From NCBI RefSeq assembly GCF_028553725.1, contig NZ_CP067127.1:241819-305818 (forward strand): a stretch of DNA of 64,000 nucleotides, written 5' to 3'. Positions 34,436 through 42,996 of the stretch are shown here, one piece after another. The first letter of the stretch is position 1; each line of letters begins with the position of its first letter. This stretch comes from Paracoccus alcaliphilus (GTDB taxonomy: Bacteria; Pseudomonadota; Alphaproteobacteria; Rhodobacterales; Rhodobacteraceae). Position numbers and translations under genes: made by a program. A model generated the notes under the pieces. The model did not search any database, was not told the origin of the DNA, and saw nothing but the letters and a program-made list of their open reading frames with translations.

Positions 34436-37124
34436 GGTCTTTATTCCTCAGGCCTTCTTCCCGCCGGCCGCAAGCATCGTCTCCAGCCGTTCGATCACCG
34501 GCCGCAAGCATCGTCTCCAGCCGTTCGATCACCGGGCGCACCGCGCCGTCCCAGTCGCGCCCCCGCATATCAAGCCTCGCCTGATGCGCAAGCTTGTGCA
34601 GAAGATCCGGATCGAAGCAGAGGCGCCGCAGCGCGGCCATGGCCTCGTCGACGGTGTCGCTCTGCGACAGGACGACGCCGTTCTGCCAGCTCTGGACCAC
34701 CTCGGAGACCGCGCCCGCATCGGTCGCGATGGGCACGACCCCGGACCGCATGGCTTCCAGGATGGTCAGCGGCAGGCCCTCGAAATAGGACGGCAGGACG
34801 AAGACATCCGCCCATTCCAGGGCCTCGGCCAGGCCTTCCGGGGTGGTGATCGGCGGTTCGATCATCCGGGCGATGCGCGAGGGCAGGCGCATCCCCCCAT
34901 GGGTCACCACCTGCTTGCCGATCAGGCGCCAGTCGATGGGCAGCGATTCCGAGCGCGAGGAATCGATGATGCTGATAAGCCGCTCCAGCCCCTTCTGCTG
35001 GTCGAGCCGGCCCAGATAGATGACCCGCAGCCTGTCGGGGCGGTTCTCGCCGGACCGCCGCGCGTCCAGCCGCTGCGCCGAATCCTCGGGCAGGTCGAAG
35101 CTGGGCGCGTTCAGCAGCGGGATGACCTTTTCCTCGGGCACGCCCATGGCGTGGCACCAGTCCGCTAACTGCCCCGAGCAGGGCAGGAACAGGTCATAGG
35201 CATGTTCGAAGGCAAGGCCGAGATAGGTGTTTCCGACCAGCCGCTTGAACGGGCTGTGGTCGTTCAGGTGGAGGGACAGCGCGGTCTTGACCCCGAAGCG
35301 CTTCAGCCGGCCCATCAGCCCCGAGATGGCGCCGCCGTGGAAGTTGATGACGACATCGAGCCAGGCCAGCATCGCCGTGGCGTTTCTCTGGTCGCCCCAT
35401 CGCGACCAGTCGGGGACGTCGGTGCCCAGATAGCTGGAACCGGCCTGGCCCCAGGTGGCGAAACCGTCGTCGGCCAGGAAGGTGACGCTGTCGAAGGTCT
35501 CGTGCCATTCCGCGCTGAACTGGCAGCTTTTGGCGTCGACGACGAACAGGTGCGGGCGCCAGCCGGCGCGCTTCATGGCCCGCGCGGTGTTGAGGGCGAC
35601 CCGTTCCACGCCGCCGAATTCGACCAGCGGCAGCACGAAGCCCATGTCGCGGCCATCGCGATGCACCCGCGGATAGGCCGCCTCGGCCAGGGTGGGGACG
35701 CGCGTGATCTCGTGCGTGCGCGAGCGCCAGGGAATGTCGGGATGGCGCCAGTCCCATTTCTGCGCCAGCGCCGCGCGCATCGGCGAGGCGCGCAGCCGCG
35801 AGGCGAAGGCGACGAAATCATGCGCGGCAGAGCGGTAGGGCGGCACGTCCTTGCTGAAGAACTGCTCGCAGAGGGCGAAGCCGAGGACCAGCGAAGGCAG
35901 GCTGCAGGGCCGCGAGGCGATGCCCGAGGCCCAGGCGATTGAGGTGTCGCGGGCGATCTCGGGCAGCAGCTGCGGACGGATCATGAGAAGTGCGGCGCCC
36001 AGCTCGCGCTTGCCCTGGATGTCTTCCTCGGTCCAGGTGATCCGCTCGCTTTCGTGGGATTGCAGTTCCAGGGCGACGAAGGGCTTCTGCGCCAGCCGCC
36101 GTTCCATGGTCCACAGCAGGCCATGCAGCAGCTTGGCCTGGCGAAGCTGTTCCAGGACGCTGGAATGGGTCATGACCAGCAGCGGCGGGGCATGGTGATG
36201 CGAGTTGTCGGTCTGGGTCCGCCACCACAGATCCTCGTATTCGGCGGCCGGCACGCAGCGTTCGTGGCCCAGGTCGGGATCGGTGGTCAGCAGGACTTCA
36301 TCGCGGTCGCTGAGATAGATCGCATAGCGCGGGGCTTCCCGCTGTTCCAGCGTCAGCAGGCCCCGCGGGCCGAACAGTTTCTTGTGCTTCTGCCGCATCA
36401 CGCTGCGGATGGCCTCGGCGTCGCGCTCGGAATCGGCCAGCATGGATTCGGCGCGCTTGCGGTAGAGGAAGCCGAAATTGTCGATGTTCTTGCCGCGGAA
36501 ACCGGCCTCGGCGGCGGTGAGGAAGAAATCCCAGTCCTCGAAGCCGGATTTGAACGCGGTGTCGAAGAAGACACCGGCGTCGAACACCGCGCGCCGGATC
36601 AGGCTGCCCGCCTCGCAGACATTCATCACGGTATGGATCAGCAGGGAATAATCGCCGCCGTAATCGCCGGCCCATTGCAGGCCGAACATGTCGATATTGG
36701 GATAGATCCAGCCGATCTGCGGGTCTGCTTCCAAGGCGGCCATGGCATTGCCCAGGGCATCGGGCCGCAGGCGGTTGTCGGCATCCAGCATGTAGATCGC
36801 CTCGACGCCGGGCCATGCCGTCAGGGCATGGCGGATGCCGTGATTGCGGGCGTCGCTGAGCCCGCCATTGGGCTTGCGCAGATAGGTGATGCGGTCGGGA
36901 TAGGCCATCGCATAGTCGCGGCAGACCTGCTCGGTCTCGCGATGGGGGCAGCCGTCATTGACCAGGACGATGGTGATGGAAAAGGGCGCGCGCTGCTCCA
37001 GCACGCTGTCGATCGCCTCGGACAACAGGACAGAGTGGCGGAAGATGGGCACGACGACCGCAATGCGCGGGCTGTCCGCGCGCAGCGGATCGCCGTCGAG
37101 CGTCAGCAACTGGGTATCAGGCAT
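34428..37124 (-). CDS. bifunctional GT2-GT4 glycosyltransferase, C-terminus frameshifted
   Basis: Nearly 900 residues from the ATG at 37124 (a GGGGA site precedes it). The N-terminal GT2 domain shows RIAVVVPIFRHSVLLSEAID, VNDGCPH and a DxD-like MLDADNRLRPDALG. The C-terminal GT4 domain has VIYLGRLDQQKGLERLISII and VLPSYFEGLPLTILEAMRSG with the usual nucleotide-sugar Glu motif. The end is changed: a 34-bp tandem repeat moves the frame so that the former ending GGKKA-stop is replaced by a longer tail reaching into the next gene. Confidence 0.85.
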   Translation of the reverse strand: MPDTQLLTLDGDPLRADSPRIAVVVPIFRHSVLLSEAIDSVLEQRAPFSITIVLVNDGCPHRETEQVCRDYAMAYPDRITYLRKPNGGLSDARNHGIRHALTAWPGVEAIYMLDADNRLRPDALGNAMAALEADPQIGWIYPNIDMFGLQWAGDYGGDYSLLIHTVMNVCEAGSLIRRAVFDAGVFFDTAFKSGFEDWDFFLTAAEAGFRGKNIDNFGFLYRKRAESMLADSERDAEAIRSVMRQKHKKLFGPRGLLTLEQREAPRYAIYLSDRDEVLLTTDPDLGHERCVPAAEYEDLWWRTQTDNSHHHAPPLLVMTHSSVLEQLRQAKLLHGLLWTMERRLAQKPFVALELQSHESERITWTEEDIQGKRELGAALLMIRPQLLPEIARDTSIAWASGIASRPCSLPSLVLGFALCEQFFSKDVPPYRSAAHDFVAFASRLRASPMRAALAQKWDWRHPDIPWRSRTHEITRVPTLAEAAYPRVHRDGRDMGFVLPLVEFGGVERVALNTARAMKRAGWRPHLFVVDAKSCQFSAEWHETFDSVTFLADDGFATWGQAGSSYLGTDVPDWSRWGDQRNATAMLAWLDVVINFHGGAISGLMGRLKRFGVKTALSLHLNDHSPFKRLVGNTYLGLAFEHAYDLFLPCSGQLADWCHAMGVPEEKVIPLLNAPSFDLPEDSAQRLDARRSGENRPDRLRVIYLGRLDQQKGLERLISIIDSSRSESLPIDWRLIGKQVVTHGGMRLPSRIARMIEPPITTPEGLAEALEWADVFVLPSYFEGLPLTILEAMRSGVVPIATDAGAVSEVVQSWQNGVVLSQSDTVDEAMAALRRLCFDPDLLHKLAHQARLDMRGRDWDGAVRPVIERLETMLAAGDRTAGDDACGRREEGLRNKDHE
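34465..34532 (-). repeat. 34-bp exact tandem duplication inside the GT gene
   Basis: Units 34465-34498 and 34499-34532 are identical. On the coding strand each encodes VIERLETMLAAG. Because 34 is not a multiple of three, one unit shifts the frame by one base, giving a 22-residue aberrant tail and an 8-nt overlap with the next start codon. Confidence 0.95.
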
Positions 37125-37137
37125 GTCCGGTCCCCGG

Positions 37138-38625
37138 TCAGTATTGCAGGGTGAGGTTTGCAAAGGTCGACCAGCCGAAGTGATTGTTCAGCACCCCCTT
37201 GGGCAGGCGGGTCAGCATGTAGACGTCGCAGGGCTGATCCAGCGGTTCCGGCAGGATCAGGTGAACCTGTCCGTCCTCCTGCGGGGCAAGGCGGATCCAG
37301 TCCGAGGCGAATTGCGGCCTGAAGGCGGGAACCTCGCCGTCATGGGGGCGATGGGCCGAATGCGGCGCCAGGGCGATCTGGTATTCGACGGGCGGGGCAT
37401 CGGCGTGATAGGTGCGCACGTCGGCATAGACATGGCGCGCCCCGGGTAAGGCGACACCCGACAGGATCGCGCCCGCCAAGCGCTCCTCCAGCACATGGAC
37501 CAAGAGCGCCGAGGTATTCGGCTGCAGCCTCAGCATCTGATTGGAATCATTCATGTCCCGGGCGGTGGTGAGGGTCTCGCCCAGAACCCGGCGCAGGCGG
37601 TTCTTGCCGCCGACCGGCAGGATCGCCGTGGCCGCCAGGGGCGCGCTGGCGCCCGCGATCCAACGCCAGATCTGCAGCGCCGGTACATTGGGCGTGGAAT
37701 GATCGCCCATTTGCGCCCAGAAGCGCTGCTCGGGATGCTGGACCGAATTGGACAGCTTGACGGTGCTGCTGCCCTGATAGCTGACCGACAGCACCAGCGT
37801 CACCGCGTCGGGCCCCAGGGCGCGCTCCAGCGACAGGCGCAGCCAGCCATGGCGGAGCGTGTTCGCCGGCACTTCCCAGATCGCCAGCGTATCGCCGCCC
37901 TCCAGACTGGACAGGCTGGCATGGAGAATGCCGTCGGCGGGCGGGGTCTCGTTGGCGATATGGATGGAAATGTCGCTGAGCCCGGCACTGGCGCCGGGCA
38001 GGCGTTGAACCAGTTGCGCTCCGCCGCGCAAGGTCAGCGGCAGCTGGCCGGCGATGGGCGACAGGGTGATGTCCAGCATCCGTTTCTGCGAGACATTGCG
38101 ATAGAGGAACATCTCCAGGTCGCGAAACCCCGCCTGGGTTTCCTCATGCTGCCGGCGCAGAAGCCCCAGTTCCCGCATCAGCCGCGTCGACCGGACCGCG
38201 GCGGTCTGCCGCTCGTCCGACATCTGCAGGACCAGCCATTCCAGCACCGCCAGGCGGCGCGACGGCAGGTCTTCGCCCCGGACCGCCAGGGATTGGGGCG
38301 CGGGACCGCCCGTCCGCTCCTCCCAGAAGGCCCCCATCCGGGCCAACTCGTCACGCCCCCGGCTGGACAGCGGCAGGCAGCCGATCGCCACCAGCATGAC
38401 CTGGGCGAGGGCCAGGTCAGTCCCCGCGCCCGTTCCCGCATCGGGCCGGAAGGTGATCCCGTCCTGCGACCTGGACACCTCGATGAGCGTCACGGGAAGG
38501 GCGAGGCTGCGGGCCTCGGCCATGTCTGCGGAAGCGACCAGCAGGGCGGAGGACGCGGCGGCGCGCAGGCCGGAGGCGGTGCTTTCCCGGTCGAGGGAGA
38601 AAAGGGGCTGGGACTGATGTTTCAT
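37138..38625 (-). CDS. DUF6212-like protein of glycan loci
   Basis: A 495-residue protein with no membrane segment. The first third is helical, the rest beta-rich (DITLSPIAGQLPLTLRGGAQ, HGWLRLSLERALGPDAVTLV, YADVRTYHADAPPVEYQIAL) and ends GWSTFANLTLQY. It recalls Rhodobacterales proteins annotated DUF6212 next to capsule glycosyltransferases, from memory and unverified. It is first in the minus-strand operon, 13 nt before the GT gene. Function unknown, perhaps recognition of the glycan. Confidence 0.65.
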   Translation of the reverse strand: MKHQSQPLFSLDRESTASGLRAAASSALLVASADMAEARSLALPVTLIEVSRSQDGITFRPDAGTGAGTDLALAQVMLVAIGCLPLSSRGRDELARMGAFWEERTGGPAPQSLAVRGEDLPSRRLAVLEWLVLQMSDERQTAAVRSTRLMRELGLLRRQHEETQAGFRDLEMFLYRNVSQKRMLDITLSPIAGQLPLTLRGGAQLVQRLPGASAGLSDISIHIANETPPADGILHASLSSLEGGDTLAIWEVPANTLRHGWLRLSLERALGPDAVTLVLSVSYQGSSTVKLSNSVQHPEQRFWAQMGDHSTPNVPALQIWRWIAGASAPLAATAILPVGGKNRLRRVLGETLTTARDMNDSNQMLRLQPNTSALLVHVLEERLAGAILSGVALPGARHVYADVRTYHADAPPVEYQIALAPHSAHRPHDGEVPAFRPQFASDWIRLAPQEDGQVHLILPEPLDQPCDVYMLTRLPKGVLNNHFGWSTFANLTLQY

Positions 38626-39057
38626 GATCTAACGCATCTATGGCGGGGGCCTGAAGCCACGGGGGGAGGTGGAGGCAACATTTCGACTAAACAACTTGGG
38701 AAATTTTTTACTCTCTACTCTCTGGGGTTTCCGCAGCACAACCCCTGCGCCGGCTCCTTGCGTGAACTCGCCGATCACGGTGGGGCATGGTGTTCCTTCC
38801 ATCAGGGGGCGCGCAGGGCCGGGGCACGAGCGGACATGCTTTCCCAGACAGTCCAGGCCGTATGCGGAAAGCTCGGCGATCTTGCGATAGCCATGGTGAC
38901 GGCCGGATGACAGTCGGGGCGATTTCTGCGCGTTTGACAGGCAGGATGCGGCGCGAAACCTCGTCTTGCCGCCCAAAACGGCAGATCCTGCATCCGATCC
39001 TGGCCCTGTCCGCAGGGAAGCGGATCGCATCCTTGCGGCGAAACGGCCGCAGGGCGG
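38626..39057. promoter_or_regulatory. upstream region of the minus-strand glycan operon
   Basis: A 432-bp gap between the DUF6212-like start and the galE stub. It must hold the operon promoter. An AT-rich island at about 38690-38720 is the likeliest place. No gene supported. Confidence 0.35.
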
Positions 39058-39082
39058 GCGGGCCCGGGGAAACCGGGCCCGC
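39058..39082. terminator. strong GC stem-loop after the galE stub
   Basis: GCGGGCCCGG (39058-39067) and CCGGGCCCGC (39073-39082) form a perfect 10-bp stem with a 5-nt loop, 15 bp past the galE stop on the minus strand. Very stable; no clear U-tract. Confidence 0.65.
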
Positions 39083-39097
39083 GGCAGCAGCGGAACC

Positions 39098-39253
39098 TTA
39101 CTTGTCGTAGTGTCCGGTCTGGTGCCAGGTCCAGGCATCCGCGATCATCTGGTTCATCGTCGATCGTCCCGGCGTCCAGCCAAGGCGCTGTTCGGCCTTG
39201 GTCGAGCCGGAGACCAGCTTGGTGCAATCGCCGGGGCGCCGCGGTTCATCACC
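39098..39253 (-). pseudogene. galE: galE (UDP-glucose 4-epimerase) C-terminal stub
   Basis: Minus-strand translation gives GDEPRRPGDCTKLVSGSTKA, EQRLGWTPGRSTMNQMIADA, WTWHQTGHYDK and a stop, the usual end of GalE (RPGD, LGW, AW-WH). The rest is missing at a junction near 39253 with IS-like DNA, so it is inactive. Confidence 0.8.
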
Positions 39254-39400
39254 TAGGGTATTTTCCTATTAACTTAAGATCCAGAAGATGATGATTGCGG
39301 CGAGGATGATATTATTGAGGAAGATGTCTCCGCATCACTCATAGCGGGTAGCAATGGGCATTAATGATGAAGCAATTGGCGCTGGAAAGATCTTGATTGT
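39254..39400 (-). mobile_element. possible IS5-family 3' remnant
   Basis: On the minus strand the stretch 39254-39340 encodes GDIFLNNIILAAIIIFWILS and a stop, which recalls the ends of IS5-family transposases. The region is AT-rich and unlike its neighbours. No inverted repeats were matched. 39401-39470 would hold the promoter of the plus-strand glycan arm. Confidence 0.4.
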
Positions 39401-39470
39401 GACGATAAATATCTATTAGCGACCAAGTCGTTCCCTTACGCACGCAAAGAAAAATCCGGATTTACGTCAT

Positions 39471-40412
39471 ATGAAAACTTGCTATCTTCACCTCGGGATG
39501 CCCAAGACAGGTTCAAGTTCCATCCAGAGCGCATTCGCCGGCTTCGAAACGACCGACCTAGCATATGCGAAGCTTCGGGGCAGCAACCACGGTCCTGCCA
39601 TTTGCTTTGCCTTTTCTCGCAAGCCCGATCAGCTTCCTGAAATCGAGTGGCGCGGATGGAATTTTTTCAAGTTAAATCATCATTTTACAGATTTCAAACA
39701 GCAGTTCGAACAGTCGTTGAAACCCCAAAAAAGCATCATTTTTTCAGGTGAAATCATCGTCGATCGTCTGGACGCCGAGGAATTCGGAAAACTGGTTGCG
39801 AAGCTGCGCGCCCATTTCCAGCGGGTTGTCGCCATCGCCTATCTCCGTCCGCTGGCTTCACTGGCCTCGAGTCAGTTCCAGCAGCGATTGAAGACCGGCC
39901 AGCGACGCTTCGTTATCCCCGCCCCAGACTATCGCAAACGCTTCGAGAAAGTGCTGGCGGAATTCGCTTCCGGCGATATCATCTGGCGCCGCTTCGACCG
40001 TGTCGATCTGCATAATGGTGACATCGTGGCCGATTTCGCGCACGTGCTGGGCACTGAGGTACCACCTCGGGCCGAAATATCCAAGAACGAGTCGATGAGC
40101 GCCGAGGCATTGGGTGCACTTTACGCCTTCAATCGCTTTACTGCACCGGCGCTGCCCACGGCCATGCGGAACCGTATCCGCGACCAGATGCAGGAATCCC
40201 TGCGACACGTCGGCCAGACAAAATTCGGTCTGGATGCCAAGCTGATCGAGCAGCATATCGAGCGCCATCGCGATGACATCATGTGGATGGAAAATGTCTG
40301 TGGCTTCGACGTGAGGGGCAAGTTCAGCACGGTTCCCAACCCGATTGCAAATCAGCGTCAGCTGCTTGAACTTGCGGCCAGCCTAGGCGATAAGGTAGAT
40401 AGCCGCATTTGA
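39471..40412 (+). CDS. sulfotransferase-like glycan-locus protein
   Basis: A 313-residue protein opening CYLHLGMPKTGSSSIQSAF, a phosphosulfate-loop motif (PKTGSSS). A later LRPLASLASSQFQQRLKTGQ corresponds to the 3' phosphate site, and IVDRLDAEEFGKLVAKLRAH lies between them. It begins the plus-strand arm, is followed after 1 bp by a pyruvyltransferase gene, and is a distant paralogue of the protein at 41839. Predicted glycan sulfotransferase. Confidence 0.75.
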   Translation: MKTCYLHLGMPKTGSSSIQSAFAGFETTDLAYAKLRGSNHGPAICFAFSRKPDQLPEIEWRGWNFFKLNHHFTDFKQQFEQSLKPQKSIIFSGEIIVDRLDAEEFGKLVAKLRAHFQRVVAIAYLRPLASLASSQFQQRLKTGQRRFVIPAPDYRKRFEKVLAEFASGDIIWRRFDRVDLHNGDIVADFAHVLGTEVPPRAEISKNESMSAEALGALYAFNRFTAPALPTAMRNRIRDQMQESLRHVGQTKFGLDAKLIEQHIERHRDDIMWMENVCGFDVRGKFSTVPNPIANQRQLLELAASLGDKVDSRI

Positions 40413-40413
40413 G

Positions 40414-41670
40414 ATGGCCTCCATGACCCTACAAGCTCCTGTGAAGCCGGCCATCACGACGACGACCGCCAAACGTATCCTGTTCCACGCGGCCGGTCTT
40501 GCGACGCACCGTCCCGCGATAGGAATACCACATCTTCTGGGGGTGCAGCCGACGGTTATGCACAGCCTGCAGGGCTTGCTGCCGTCGCATCAGTTGACTG
40601 GCAACCGTGGCAATATCATCCATGCCGAAGCCCCGGCAAAGCTGTTCCAGAAGATCCCCGACCAGTCGGCTTATGGAAACCTATCCAAGCTGCTCAAAAC
40701 TCTGGGGGAATCCTTCGCTGATCGGATCGCCGAGAATTTCGATGTGGTGGTTGTCTCGCTGGCAAATTTCATCCGCCCCAACCATGACATCTCGGCCCTG
40801 GGCCGCGCATTGATGGCGCTGGATGGTCGCGTCCCCTTCATCGTTCTGGGGGCAGGGGTCCAAGGCCGCAACTCCATATCGAAAATCTCACCCGGAACCG
40901 TGAGCACGATAGGGATTATCAATGAACGGGCGGCGGTTTTCGGCGTTCGCGGCAGGGAAACTCGCGACTGGTTGCACAAGAACGGCTTCACCCGTGCCGA
41001 AGTCCTGGGCTGCCCCAGCCTCTATGTGTATCCGCAATCGATCATGGGACTTGACACTACCAATGCCCGCCGCAAGGGCAATGCTGCCAGCGTGCTGACC
41101 GCAGGCCATCTCAGCATCCGCGAGGACGCAATGGTCAAGCGCGGGCTCACCCTGGCGCAGGCATTCACGGGGATTGATGCCTCTTACGCCATGCAGGACG
41201 AATTTTTGCATTACAGCGATCTGAAGAAGGTGGCGAACCTCTATAACGACGGCAATTCCGAAATCGACCCGAAGGTCATGAGCGAATGGCTGAGCGGAAA
41301 GGCCGGGCTGCCGATCAATTTTCGACGCTATTATTACTTCAACGAATCCGGTTCGTGGCGTCACGGTGCGTTGCGTCATGATGTCTTTATCGGTGACCGT
41401 TTCCATGGCGGTATCGCCGCTCTACAGGCGGGCTTGCCCGCCATTTTCCTAAAGGAAGACAATCGCGTCGGCGAACTGACCGGGTTGTTCGACTTGCCGG
41501 CGTTGTCGATTAGGGAGTTCCGCAAACTCGGGCTTGCCGGAACTCTGGACGAGATGCTGCATGAGCAGAAGCTTGCGCAAATGAAGGCGACATATCGGCA
41601 GCGCTTCCGGCATTTTCGCAAAACCATGGCGGATCAAGGTCTTACTGTCGCTTCGCGGTTGCCCGAATAG
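40414..41670 (+). CDS. polysaccharide pyruvyl transferase family protein
   Basis: A 418-residue protein. VVVSLANFIRPNHDISALGR, RAAVFGVRGRETRDWLHKNG, EVLGCPSLYVYP and DVFIGDRFHGGIAALQAGLP are family landmarks. It is the second pyruvyltransferase of the locus. It follows the sulfotransferase-like gene with no real gap, so they share an operon. Predicted to add pyruvate ketals to the repeating unit. Confidence 0.8.
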   Translation: MASMTLQAPVKPAITTTTAKRILFHAAGLATHRPAIGIPHLLGVQPTVMHSLQGLLPSHQLTGNRGNIIHAEAPAKLFQKIPDQSAYGNLSKLLKTLGESFADRIAENFDVVVVSLANFIRPNHDISALGRALMALDGRVPFIVLGAGVQGRNSISKISPGTVSTIGIINERAAVFGVRGRETRDWLHKNGFTRAEVLGCPSLYVYPQSIMGLDTTNARRKGNAASVLTAGHLSIREDAMVKRGLTLAQAFTGIDASYAMQDEFLHYSDLKKVANLYNDGNSEIDPKVMSEWLSGKAGLPINFRRYYYFNESGSWRHGALRHDVFIGDRFHGGIAALQAGLPAIFLKEDNRVGELTGLFDLPALSIREFRKLGLAGTLDEMLHEQKLAQMKATYRQRFRHFRKTMADQGLTVASRLPE

Positions 41671-41838
41671 AAAAATGCCTCTCGGCAGTTTTAATATGAC
41701 AGCAGAGGAATGCCGATGCCGGGCGGACTCAGCGGCATTCCTTTTGTTTCGGGGCAACGGGCGGCCTTACCTCTGCTTGACGCCCTTCGCGAGTAGGGGA
41801 TAGATGAATCCGAATTTGCGGATCGTGCAGGGAAGCTT

Positions 41839-42918
41839 GTGGATAAGAAAAAAATTCTCTACGTACATATCGGTCATTACAAGACCGGATCTTCCGCGAT
41901 TCAGGATTATTGCAGTGCCCACGCTGCCGAGCTCGGCCAATATGGCTATCTTTATCCGGCGACCGCGCGGCCACGCGGCAATCCAACCAATCACGGCCAT
42001 CTTTCGCTGTCCGTCGCGCGCAAGCACGGCTTCGTGCCGCCTCCTTGGTATGGCGAGAATGTCGGTGCCGACGAAGCCTGGGCCGCGCTGGCGGCCGAAA
42101 TCAATGCGTCGCCCCACCGGAAGATCATCCTGTCCAGTGAAGAGTTCGTCCAGTTGGCTCTGCGCAAAGACCATGCCGCTGCCATCGGTGAATTGGCCCA
42201 ACGCCTTGCCCCCTATGACACGCGGATCCTGTTTTACATGCGCGAACCGCTGTCGCTGCTGAAATCCTGGTATAACGAGGTGAACAAGGGGCCTTCGGGT
42301 ACCCGAAACTTCCCGACCTTCTTTACAGCGCTGAATGTGGATTTTCTGGCGCAAGGGGCGATCTGGTCCCGTTTTGCGGAGGCATTCGGCCGCGAGAACA
42401 TGATTACCCGTGCCTATGGTGATATCGGGCAGGCCCATATCGCCGGTTTCATGCAGGCCATCGGTTGCGGACATGATCCCGCAGAGAAGCGCAATCTGGT
42501 CAATACCGCCCAGCCGCTCGATGCGCTGGAAAAGCGTCGGCTGGCCAAATCCGCGCTTCCCTTCGAGGCTGCAAGCTTTTCGCATATCAACGATATCAAG
42601 GCCTTCCGGAACCGCGCCCTGCGGATTTCGCGCGAATATGACGCCATCGCCTGCGCGACCGACCTGCCCAATCGCAGTGCGTTGACCGCCGCGGCAGTGA
42701 TCGCACATTATGCTGCGCTTCTGTCCCCGAATTTGCCCGAGGGAAGAATCAATCAAAAAGAGGTGGACAATCTGCGCGATATGGCATTCGCCATCGAAGA
42801 GATCGACCTTCCACTTGCGCGGGAACTGATGGAGGTCGCCCATATGTTACGACCACATGGCCAGTTGATCAGCACGCGTCTGGGAGCCTATCGGTCCAGG
42901 CTGGAGGCAAGTAGCTGA
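41839..42918 (+). CDS. sulfotransferase-like glycan-locus protein, GTG start
   Basis: The GTG at 41839 follows AGGGAAG. The 359-residue protein begins KKILYVHIGHYKTGSSAIQ (phosphosulfate loop). LAPYDTRILFYMREPLSLLK corresponds to the 3' phosphate region. It belongs to the same loose sulfotransferase-like group as 39471. It is separated by 168 bp from the pyruvyltransferase; that gap has no other gene. Confidence 0.75.
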   Translation: MDKKKILYVHIGHYKTGSSAIQDYCSAHAAELGQYGYLYPATARPRGNPTNHGHLSLSVARKHGFVPPPWYGENVGADEAWAALAAEINASPHRKIILSSEEFVQLALRKDHAAAIGELAQRLAPYDTRILFYMREPLSLLKSWYNEVNKGPSGTRNFPTFFTALNVDFLAQGAIWSRFAEAFGRENMITRAYGDIGQAHIAGFMQAIGCGHDPAEKRNLVNTAQPLDALEKRRLAKSALPFEAASFSHINDIKAFRNRALRISREYDAIACATDLPNRSALTAAAVIAHYAALLSPNLPEGRINQKEVDNLRDMAFAIEEIDLPLARELMEVAHMLRPHGQLISTRLGAYRSRLEASS

Positions 42919-42996
42919 CCTCTGCCCCCGCACCCGGGCTGGCCGTCAGAGCGACCGCTCCCTTACTTGCAATCGGATTCGAGGATCACATCGATC

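Noticed and set aside
36054..37154. 366-codon plus-strand frame over the GT2-GT4 gene
   Set aside because: Shadow of the glycosyltransferase, whose motifs are clear on the minus strand.
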